From assembly GCA_950295325.1 (NCBI GenBank), contig OX485808.1, positions 24,324,527 through 24,388,526 of the forward strand: DNA of 64,000 bases, written 5' to 3'. Numbering within the stretch: position 1 is the first letter of the stretch; each line of letters starts with the position of its first letter. A model generated the notes under the pieces. That model was not told where the DNA came from and made no database searches. It saw only the letters and a list, made by a program, of their open reading frames with translations. Position numbers and translations under genes: made by a program. This stretch comes from Polytrichum commune. Taxonomy: Eukaryota; Streptophyta; Polytrichopsida; Polytrichales; Polytrichaceae. Positions 33,061 to 42,504 of this stretch are shown here, in pieces.

Positions 33061-34045
33061 CATAGCAAATAACCTCCAAATATTACAAATTCACACACAA
33101 ATTGCACCACCCACCCCCTTAAATACCACCGTTAATCCTAGCAAAAAATGGGCTAAATCAAACTATCCAAACACACCCGCAAATAATAACATATCTATCC
33201 CACAACTCCCTAACTACCAAACAAACTTACCGCTAAAATTCCACCCTCAATTCAGCTATTACACAGATGGTTCTTTCATGAAACCCAAAGAAATTAACCC
33301 TGGAGAATGGAGAAGAGAAAGAGCTGGGTACAGTATCTATAGCCCTAAAGGCCTTAACATCTCTAAACGACTAAATGGACACCAAAACATATTACGAGCA
33401 GAAATGATAGCTATACACAAAACATTAAGAATCATTAATACACTATACCCAAACGAACCCGCATACATATTTACCGACAGTCTAAATGTACTATACCTAC
33501 TTAACACACAAATTAAACATCCCACACTGCATAATAGCCACCCCGACCAAATCACCCTCGCCACCATGGTACAACTACTTCAAAATCGGACACAACCAAT
33601 CACACTATACAAAGTCAAAGCACACGTTAACATTGACGGAAATGAACAAGCAGATAAATTGGCAAAAGAAGGCCTAGAATTAGAGCACAAAATTGCCATC
33701 CACCCATATGAACATACCCATGCTACCCCATACTATTACCAAAAGGACGTCTGGGCCTCAATGACGGATGTTCATGATAAAGGCCCCGTTAGGTTCCTAG
33801 AAAAAAAAATTATAAAATATGATAGGGAAAATAACTTGGAAAATTTGGCCACACAAACCCCTAACACTTACAAATGGACAGGAAATGCAAATATAGACAA
33901 AGAACTTTCTAATGAATTTTGGGAATACCCGGAAATCACAGATAAACAAAAATCATGCCTCATCAAATTTCGAACCGGAACTTATATGGGTAATGTTCGA
34001 AAACAATTGTTCTTTGGTAGGCAAACATATCCCTCTATTACGTGA
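33061..34045 (+). pseudogene. LINE RNase H domain and C-terminal region
   Basis: An uninterrupted stretch (frame 2) that continues from the preceding block. RNase H motifs are complete: YYTDGSF (first Asp, about 33258), LRAEMIAIHKTL (Glu, about 33392), IFTDSLNVLYLL (Asp, about 33470), and KVKAHVNIDGNEQADKLAKEG (His and last Asp, 33610-33670). This enzyme would remove RNA from the cDNA hybrid. A C-terminal part with SCLIKFRTGTYMGNVRKQL, the usual approach to the terminal zinc finger in RNase H-bearing LINEs, ends at a TGA (34043-34045). Confidence 0.9.
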
Positions 34046-34640
34046 TCTATTTGCAATTCATACGAACCGGATACATGGTTACATGTAGTGCTTACGTGTA
34101 AACAACAACATATACATTCTCTTCACGTCAAAAGACACAACAAAGCAATATGGGAAATTAGGAAACTATTAATCTCATCCGAAAAATCTCGATGTTGTAC
34201 TCTCATGAATGCTGGCACTTTCAATAACACACCCCAAGAAAACACCGTCCCCAATTGGCTACTCCCTTGCACATGCGGTACACAAAGATGCCACTGTAAC
34301 TCCAGATTTAGACCTGACGTCATGTGTGTTAGAGGATTGCCATACCAGAATGACCCCCCCCCCCCACAGACATAGACCCCAACCTCACCATACAATTCAT
34401 CGAATTCACATACTGTAATGATAGATTTTCACTAGAAACACTCGAAGCAAAAAATAACAAATATAGACCATTAATAGATAGTATTGCTGCTAGAGGATGG
34501 AAAGTCGACCCCCTTAAAAATACCTTTAAAACCATCAATACTATTGCTATAAAATATGCCATGTCTATCCTCCTCCACAAAAGAAGAATAGAAAACCACC
34601 AATCGCTACCCCAAACACTAGACCCCCTATAGATAAAGCC
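34046..34640 (+). pseudogene. LINE C-terminal zinc finger and tail
   Basis: Just after the TGA the same frame continues SICNSYEPDTWLHVVLTCKQQHIHSLH, a C-x(n)-C-x(n)-H-x(n)-H finger of the kind that ends many LINE ORF2 proteins. A second Cys-rich cluster follows (CTCGTQRCHCNSRFRPDVMC, about 34270-34325). A C-run at 34352-34366 and stops after it end the recognisable coding region near 34640. Confidence 0.7.
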
Positions 34641-34869
34641 ATAAAGCCTTAACAACTAAGCCACTCCACTCCATCCACTAACAATACACTAGAGACCTGA
34701 TGACCAAACTCATATTAATAATACCTAAATACTAACCATTCTTGTTCTTGTTACTGATGACTGGTGACTATAGTGTCTACTCTCAAAAGGGAGGAGTAGA
34801 TCTGTACTTCCATACCTTTGTCCTGTGGGCACTGGATTGGGGGTGGATCGAACAGACACTTAATTCACG

Positions 34870-34890
34870 TCGGTCCCCTCCAGAGACCGA
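34870..34890 (+). other. hairpin near the LINE 3' end
   Basis: TCGGTC (34870-34875) pairs with GACCGA (34885-34890) around a nine-base loop, followed by a T-rich and then A-rich tract (34891-34935). Terminal stem-loops help some LINE RTs recognise their own RNA. The role here is inferred from position. Confidence 0.4.
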
Positions 34891-34940
34891 AGTTTTTCTT
34901 CTTCTTAATTCATTTATTAAAAAAACAAAAGGACGTGACG

Positions 34941-35718
34941 GGAAGTGACAGACCTAGACATGAAATTCATGCCTAAGGCTCTACAATGATATGAGATGTG
35001 GTTGGGCAAATCATTACTTACTATGTGGAAAACCGTGCAATATGGAATGTATGTGTAGTGGTCTATTCATTATTTGAAGCATCGTACAACAAATGCAACA
35101 TTGAATAGATCACTTACTTCCACAAGAAATATGAACTTTCTACTAGACTCCAACAATCAACCAATGTAGGGGCCTTGTAGTTTTCCAATGGCGATGAGAA
35201 GATTGTCCACAATGATTTTATCTACACTACAAATTTCTTATTTCAAAATTCTACAATGTCCAAGTGTTCGATTGTCCAAATGACTTATTATGTTGCATGT
35301 TGGCTTTGTGTGTTCGAAAACAATTGTCCACAACAATTGTAGTGTACCAATTTTTGAAAATATGAACTTACAAATTAAATTTGAAATTTAGTGCAATATG
35401 ATGTCAATCATTGATTGACATGTGTTTATAGAGCATTGGGTTAACCGTATTTATAGGGGTGGTAAACACACACACACACACACACACACACTCAACAATG
35501 TGAGCACATAAACCTTAGGGAGGTCAAGAAAATTGGGTAATATGGGACTCTATATTTTGATCACTAGTATCAAATATGTGTACATTTATACTTTCTCCTT
35601 GACATAAGACAATGTGTAAAATAAAGTTCCAAACTCATGAACATATAACACATGATTTTTGAAATTGAGGAGGCGTGTTTAAATTGCGTATTTAGACGTA
35701 TATTGAGGCTTTACATAA
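34941..35718. other. intergenic stretch with (CA)n microsatellite
   Basis: No gene seen. A (CA)n run occupies about 35465-35491. Several imperfect inverted words (CCACAATGATTT/CAACAATTGTGG) occur at 35195-35345 but do not form a definable element. Confidence 0.6.
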
Positions 35719-35726
35719 ATTGTGTA

Positions 35727-36112
35727 CACGGGGAGGTCACTCCATTGTCAAGTTGAACACCACGTGCAACCAAAAACAATCTTCTTTTGCTAAGTTGCAC
35801 CACCAAAATGGGTCAAAATTTTATCAAAATTTTTTCATGAGTAGATATACACAGTACCTAAATATGATGATTTGTTTCTTTCATAAAACATACCGTTTCT
35901 AACTAGAATGACACAGAATTGAACTAAAACAATTACTTAAAAAAATAAAGATGACTAAAAATTTCAAAAAAATATACAAAAGATACTATCAATGGTTATG
36001 TATATGTAGAAAAAATATCATAAATGTTCAAATTATATATGGCATGTAATATAGGGGTAGCAAACTTTGCGCGCACGTGGTGTCAACTTGACAATGAAGT
36101 GACCTTCCCGTG
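35727..36112. mobile_element. 386-bp hAT-like MITE, TSD ATTGTGTA
   Basis: Terminal inverted repeats of about 40 bp: the left end CACGGGGAGGTCACTCCATT pairs with the right end, whose complement reads CACGGGAAGGTCACTTCATT, continuing through TGTCAAGTTGA and CACCACGTGC. Perfect 8-bp target duplications ATTGTGTA lie at 35719-35726 and 36113-36120. The 8-bp duplication and CA start fit the hAT superfamily. The interior (about 35880-36060) matches sequence at 60640-60830 and 6010-6170, so it looks like an internally deleted relative of repeat A. Confidence 0.85.
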
Positions 36113-36120
36113 ATTGTGTA

Positions 36121-37729
36121 TTTAGCCATATACATTTTTTAGGGGTTAACCCATTCGTACAGGACAGGGTGGAGGAGGGGAATGAAGGAAACAAGGGGTA
36201 GTGACAAAGCTTCTATTGGCGATGCCGAGTAGTCGTGTACATTAAGTGTGCTCATTATTGATTAGGTGCAGCCATGTTTCGATTTCTACTTCTATTGCAA
36301 ACAACCACAATTGATGGACAATTTTTTGTGTATGCAATTGCATCTTTTCATATAACATGCATTTATGTGTCTTCCTTGCCCAATGTCCTTGATCCGATAA
36401 TTGGAATGTGTTCGCATTTGTTTTGAAATTGTAATCCAACAACCATGGTCATATGCAATGCTAGGCCTTCGTTTCATGCTTGTGGTATTGATTTCCAAAG
36501 TGGATTTAGGCATTATTTCTACCCGATTGCACTTTGTTTGAACTCCTTGTTCATATGATGCTATAGGAATTTGATCATTTTTATGCTAAATTACCACAGT
36601 CATAGGACACTACATTGATTATCACAATTAGTTTGTTTGGTACTAATTCCCTAAACACACACTATTTTGCCAAGTCTCAAAATTAATTAGGGCTTAACTT
36701 CTTAGTGAATGATATTAAAATTCATGACTCCTTGCTCACTTATCAAACACTTCAAGAAGATTAGTGCGTGCTCTACGGTATTTGTAGAGTGATAAAAATA
36801 GATTATATGCAAGAGTGAATAGTGTCCAGATGAAAAGCACCGGTGCTTCCAAAGAATAATGACATGATCAATAGTGCTTCCTACATCTTTTGGTGGCATT
36901 AATTTCCTAGCATAAGTATATTTAGTAACATGTTCACTAATCTCGCACACTCACTATTAGCCCTCCTCCACTAATTGGGATGCTCAATGTACTACATGTA
37001 TTTCCAAATATTTTGACTACCTCGTTGCTCACAAGTTATTGGATGCCACTCAAATGATAGCATTCCTTGTCACAATTAATTCCCCATTTGTTCACCTCCT
37101 TGCTACAAGATTGATAAAACCTCATTACAAAAAATTGTAGCCATGGGACCCCTCCTTATCCACCCCACACCCAATTTTCACATTTTTTAAGGTGTGTAAA
37201 CAAACCTTTAGGACTTACTTCTTCAAATGATATTACAAAATATTTGTGGTTCGATGTGACGTCAATGTGAAATAAGTTGTCATGTATGTAACTGCATATA
37301 GGCTATAAACAATAATGGCACAATTTGAACACATATAGAACATAAACCAATACAAAAATCCAATACCAACTAGAGCCACTCAAAGATTGATTCGATAACA
37401 CAAATTCAATGTTTCAAAATATGATTGAACTCAAAAAGAAAAATATTGTCAAGGAACCTATTCATGTTCTCTATATATTTGACCAAAATAAGATCAAATC
37501 TTGGAAGACTATCATTATTTAAAAATATGCAATAAGTCACTCTTCCTACCTTGTGGGAGGTTAATCCCCTTTGTTTATTTATATGTATTTGATTCTTCAC
37601 TCCGCTTTGGGAGGGTGGCCCTCTTTCAATTGTCCTCCTACTTGATTTACTCACACCCTTGAGCTACATTCTTGCACCCCAATCTCAATCTTTATTCCAA
37701 TTTCATGGGGGTGGAAAGTCAAATACCTT
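36121..37729. other. intergenic, no gene recognised
   Basis: AT-rich sequence without a recognisable coding region, RNA gene or bounded element. Minus-strand frames of 60-80 codons (for example 36950-36702, 37654-37406) have no known motif. It lies downstream of the receptor gene and may include distal parts of its 3' region. Confidence 0.5.
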
Positions 37730-38195
37730 ACACATTCCCTTTCTTTGCACTTTATGTACAATGTCCTTGGCTTATCACCTCGACCAATCTCAAATCTAGC
37801 ATTTGATTGAACAATTTTTGATGCAAAGATATATTGTCATCCATATGTGGCCTCATCACTCCAATGATTGTAGCTAATGCGGTTAGCTTGAAAATGTGAA
37901 AAACAAATCACTACTATTGTCCACATCATCAAGTTCACATACGGTAATCTCCATTGATTTGCTTCACCTTTTAAGACATTAATTGTTGTGATTGTGAAGA
38001 TCGAGTTTGTCCAACATGACTTTGCAGATGCATGTATTTTATCATGTTCTTTCCATAAACCTTTGTTAACCTCACATGGGATTATCTCAACCTTGAACAA
38101 CTTCACACATCTTAAAAGCACCTCCTCTAATTTGCAATATCAACCTATGACCAAAAATGCCAAAGAAAACAATGAATTCAAAGTCTTTGTAACCT
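37730..38195 (-). repeat. receptor 3' flank, duplicated at 52187-52640
   Basis: This block, directly after the receptor stop codon, matches 52187-52640 in the same orientation with many substitutions (shared TGCAAAGATATATTGTCATC, CACTCCAATGATTGTAGC). It is probably the 3' untranslated region or trailing exon material of the receptor gene. The homologous minus frames (38121-37837 and 52514-52290) share CWTNSIFT and SHFQAN...YNHWSD, so a former coding origin is possible. Confidence 0.7.
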
Positions 38196-41100
38196 CTAAG
38201 AACTCATATCCAACCTAACCACCGAGGTCAAGTAGCCCAATCTCTCCGGTAATTCCTTCAATTCCCGACAACCACTCAAATCCAACGTAACCAACGAAGT
38301 CAAGTTGCCCAATGTCTCTGGTAATTCCTGCAAATTCGAGCAATGCCTCAACTTCAATGTAACCAACGAAGTCAAGTTGCCCAATGTCTCCGGTAATTCC
38401 TTCAAGTTCGAGCAATAACACAAATCCAACGTAACCAACGAAGTCAAGTTGCCCAATGTCTCCGGTAATTCCTTCAAGTTCGAGCAATAACTCAAGTTCA
38501 ACGTGACCAAGGAAGTCAAGTTGCCCAATGTCTCCGGTAATTCCTTCAAGTTCTTACAACAACTCAAATCCAACGTAACCAATGAAGTCAAGTTGCCCAA
38601 TGTCTCTGGTAATTCCTTCAAGTTCGAGCAAGAACTCAAATCCAACGAAGTCAAGTTGCCGAATGTCTTCGGTAATTCCTTCAAGTCATAGCAAAAACTC
38701 AAGTTCAACGTAACCAACGAAGTCAAGTTGCCCAATGTCTTCGGTAATTTCTTCAAGTTCGAGCCATGACTAAAATCCAACCTAACCAACGAAGTCAAGT
38801 TGCCCAATGTCTCCGGTAATTTCTTCAAGTTCCAGCAATCCCTCAAGTTCAATGTAACCAACGAAGTCAAGTTGCCCAATGTCTCTGGTATGCATTCCAA
38901 TTGCCAAAATCCTCTCAAGCTAAGATATTCTAACATCTTAAGTGTACCAATTTCACATGGAAGGTGTTTCAAATGCACAAATCTTTCCATCTCCAATACA
39001 CGCAACTGTTTGAATGGAATGAAAATTGATGGTTGCAGTTCTTCAATTTTCTCACTGCTTTTTTCTCCATAGCTCATGCTTATACGCATCCACCTCAATT
39101 TCCTCGCATTCTCCATTGTTTTGTAAACATAATCAACATCGTTAACATTTTTGATATGCAAAAGCCTAATGTTCTCTAAATCCATGTTTGTAACCATCTT
39201 GTAATTGCAATGAGATCCATCTATATGAGCACCTTCCACATTTTGTATCATCTGCATCAATTACAAAACAAAACATCATTCATGTCATTCCATTAAGTGC
39301 ATTGATATTGTCATTCTATGAATGGATTAGGAAAACTCAAATCAAATAAATTTTCTTCCCTTATATTCTTCCTTACAACATATGTTATAAATGCACACTC
39401 AATTCAACTGAAATTGGAGGCTTTATGATTACGAGACTACACAAAGATGATGAATATTCATTTACCATGCACGCATCAACTTTGGTGGGCTCAAACTCAT
39501 CCAAATTCCATATTCTTTGCCCTCCAATATGCTCTTTGCATGCTATCATATGTCCCATGTCACGTAAATGATCATGCATTGTCAACATCCCATCCGAATC
39601 GATTCGCACAAGACTTCGGTCCATGAGATTCAAAAGTGCAAGATCTGCGTTACCATCCTCACAATTCCATATTCTCAACGCCTCCTCTTCTTGCATCCCC
39701 TCCTCCAGAACATCGCGACAAAAAAAACAAGCAATGTCCAAAAACATGTTCTTCTCCTCTTCATCCAAATTATCGTAGCTTATCCTCAACGTTCTCCATA
39801 TCCTTTCGTTGTCCCAACTACCACCAAGGCATTGTGCCCTTTGTAATCTTCGCAATGCTTGTTGCCATACCCTAAGCCTTTCAACTCCACACAAATAACT
39901 TCCCAATACTTCCAAGCTCAAAGGTAGTCCACCACATGCTTCGATGACTTTATTGACAACTTCTTCAAATTGCGGCCCTTGAGGTCGTTGTTGCAAAAAT
40001 GCATGCTTGTAGAATAGCTCCTTTGCTTGACCTTCGTCCAATAACTCCATGTCCATCTTTGCGGTGTTTGAAATACAAGTTGTTTTTAAGTCTTGCCAAT
40101 TTCGACTTGTGGCAATGATCTTGCTACCGTTACCAAACACCCACGTAGATGAAACTAGCCCATTGAGTTGTTCTTGAGAGGCAACATCATCAAAGACAAC
40201 AAAGACCTTTTTGTTCTCAAATATGTCTTGTAAGCACTTGAACCCCTCTTTTGTGCTCGATATGGACTTCTTGTCCTTGAGATCCTTCAACAATTGTCTT
40301 TGTCTATCCAAAACATTTTTGGAGTCTCTCATATTTGCCACAAAGCTTGTTGCTCCAAAGCCTTGATGCACACGATGAAGAATAGCCTTTGTCAAAGTGG
40401 TCTTTCCACTTCCACCCATGCTGACGATGCCTAGAATTTGATTGGATTCTAGTTGAAATAACACGTTTGAGATTATTTTATCAATATTGACAAAATGAAT
40501 CGGGAGTGCTGGTAATGAGTGTGTGGACCGCACTTGTGATGGAAGTATTCGGTTCGCCCATGAAAACGGTGTGGAAAGTTGAAACCTCTATAGATACAAA
40601 ATTTGATATTAGATATTGCTTTAAAAAAAAGTTGCAATAAATGCACAAGAGTATGATTTCTATGAATGCTATCAAAGTACCTTAATTATCTCATTTAAAA
40701 GAATACAATACTTTTAAAAAGATTGTAGCTTTGCATTTGGATCCAATATTTGACAAGAATGGATACAACAAGATAATTTGATTATATTTTGAACCCATTC
40801 GAAAGTTAATTTAAACTTAATCTCTAAACCATTCAATGTATAGTTAGGATTAGTACCATGGAATGAATTTGACTTGTATGTTGGGCCCCATCAGCTTCTC
40901 TCCTCTCCAAATTTGATTTCTTCCAAAAACGTTTGAACATGTACATGACATTGCGAGGTAAATTTGAAATCTTGTAAGACAAAATTGTTTGTTGTTCCAC
41001 CTCTTGCTTTCTAAGTGCAACATTTCCCCTTAAAATGGAGCTCCTCAATTCTTCCAATGTTGCGCAAATCTCTTTGAATTTGGGTCTCTTTGTTCGGTCT

Positions 41101-42504
41101 AATGACCAACATTCGTTGATCAAGGAGACCAAAGCCTCGGGACAATCATCAGGCACCCATGGCCTCTCACCTGACCTTAGCCTTGTAGGAAGATCATCAC
41201 CATTGCCTTCAAATGGTTGTTTTCCTGAGAGTATTGTTGCACACATCACACCAAAACTGTATACATCGGCTTCATGTGTATTCACTTTCTTCACTAAAGA
41301 GTACGTCATGTTCTCTCTCTTTGGTTTGTTGTTTTGGAATAGCTCTGGTGCTTTGTATAGCCTTGTCCCAATACCTTGGCTTAATTTCTCAGAAATGTTA
41401 CTATCCACATCCGTTTTTGAAAGTCCGAAGTCGGCCAACTTCACATTCACATAGTTGTCCTTGTGCAATTCGTCAACCATGATTCTATGCACCAATACAT
41501 TGGCAGGTTTTAAATCCCGGTGGGCAATTTTCTTCTCATGTAGATAGCTCATGCCCTTTGCAATTTGCAAGACAATGTCCATAGCTACTTGAATTGGGAA
41601 GGATGTCCTTGTTCCGCCATTTGACACCTCTTTGATGAATTCCTCCAGGTTTGTGTCTAGAAGCTCCATAGCAATGAAACACTTGAGTTTCTTTGGTTTT
41701 CGGCCACAACATATGAACTTGACAACATTTGGATGATTGACACTTGCAAGTATGGCAACCTCTTTCTTAAAGGTTTTGTCCCCATCTTCCATTTCACCCA
41801 AAGCTTGCACCTTCTTTGCACATGGCAAACCAAACCAAGTTGTTTTCTCTACATTGCCATAGGCACCTCCTCCAAGTGGGATTGAGCCTCCCCAACCCAT
41901 ACGTGCATCAACCTCCACATGGTGTCCACCATTTACATAGTTTCTTTCATTGTCAAATCTTTCCAACAAGTATGCCGCAATTGTTAACTCTTCATCAAGG
42001 TCCTTGTTCGTAGAGGATGAATGGGTGGATTCAACGGTTGCTTGGCAACGCATCATCAACACATGATGATCTTTAACTCCCAATTCACTCATGGTGCTTA
42101 GTGGGAAACTCACATCATTCCTATATTGCTCCAGTTGTCCAACCCATTGGCCTTTCAAATGTTCATAAATATCATCATAACAAGATTTGAGATCCATGAA
42201 CAAGTCTCGGAACGCCTCTTCATTATGCACGCCACCATTTCTCACCATAGCATTCTTGTACCAACAACTTGGCCCTTTCAATAATTCGAAACAACTCTTT
42301 CAAGAGCAAATCAAAGTTGTTAAGAAACTCATCGGAATGGGAGAGAATACTAGCTACGCTTTTGGTGGATTTTTGAAGCGTTTGTGCAAGACATATGCAT
42401 TGACTTTGATTCAATGCAAACTTGGCACCACCCTCACACACAAGTTGTTGTATGTAGTCGGTATTGAGTATACAAAGCCCCAAGATATTGGATTGATTAG
42501 CCAT
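38196..42504 (-). CDS. kinase-NB-ARC-LRR immune receptor (PNL type), frameshifted
   Basis: Three exons fit by eye: 42504-40857, 40587-39466 and 39251-38196, with GT-AG introns, both phase 0. Exon 1 encodes a helical N-terminal region resembling DUF1221/MLKL-type bundles (from MANQSNILG), then a kinase with GGGAYGNV loop, catalytic Lys in CAKKV, HRDLKPAN, DFG and APE, all intact. Exon 2 is an NB-ARC ATPase: P-loop GGSGKTTL, kinase-2 VVFDD, RNBS-B KIIATSR, GLPL and MHD. Exon 3 carries about ten 24-residue leucine-rich repeats. NB-ARC switches on nucleotide exchange; LRRs sense, and the kinase probably signals. Kinase-NB-ARC-LRR proteins are known from mosses. One frameshift near 42230 separates the helical region (which runs into TAA after EKWWRA) from NEEAFRDLF in the kinase frame. 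A downstream ATG in the kinase frame (KNAMVRN, about 42250) could start a shorter protein. The LRR ends abruptly with VVRLDMSS. Confidence 0.88.
38230..38900 (-). repeat. 72-bp tandem repeat encoding LRR units
   Basis: Nine or ten direct copies of a 72-base unit encode 24-residue repeats of the form LPETLGNLTSLVTLDLSxC. Several units differ by only a few bases. The fourth unit has lost nine bases (GNLTSLDL in place of GNLTSLVTLDL), shortening it to 21 residues without breaking the frame. Confidence 0.9.
39252..39465 (-). other. receptor intron 2 (phase 0)
   Basis: The exon ends GCGTGCATG, the intron begins GTAAATGAAT and ends TTGATGCAG before ATGATACAAAATGTGG. Joining gives DACM-MIQNVEGAH in frame, linking the NB-ARC exon to the LRR exon. 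Intron length 214. Confidence 0.75.
40588..40856 (-). other. receptor intron 1 (phase 0)
   Basis: On the minus strand the exon ends ...TTCCATG and the intron begins GTACTAATCC; it ends ...TCTATAG before AGGTTTCAACTTTCC. Joining leaves the frame open (…SM-RFQLSTPFSW…) and leads into the NB-ARC frame. Intron length 269. Confidence 0.7.

Larger units (their letters stand above)
23684..34940 (+). mobile_element. decayed APE-type LINE with 2A motif and RNase H
   Basis: A long non-LTR retrotransposon. In order: leader remnants (23684-24105, continuing 10996-12946 across the gypsy insertion), ORF1 (24106-26099), an A/C-rich inter-ORF region, ORF2 N-terminus with a 2A motif (27660-27704), APE endonuclease (about 28184-29130), reverse transcriptase (about 29890-31110), a linker region (31118-32565), a possible methyltransferase-derived region (32600-33060), RNase H (33240-33700) and a CCHH-like finger (34045-34310). 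Each coding part is interrupted by stops or frameshifts, so this copy is dead. The sense strand is strikingly poor in G from 26100 to about 34730. The 3' end is placed near 34940 by a hairpin at 34870-34890 and an A-rich tract; no target duplication was identified, so both outer boundaries are approximate. Confidence 0.85.

Noticed and set aside
35465-35491. CRISPR-like or regulatory repeat
   Set aside because: It is a simple (CA)n microsatellite; no spacer-repeat structure exists anywhere in the window.
38215-38691. Other-frame proteins across the LRR exon
   Set aside because: Repeat-induced open frames in shadow of the LRR coding sequence.
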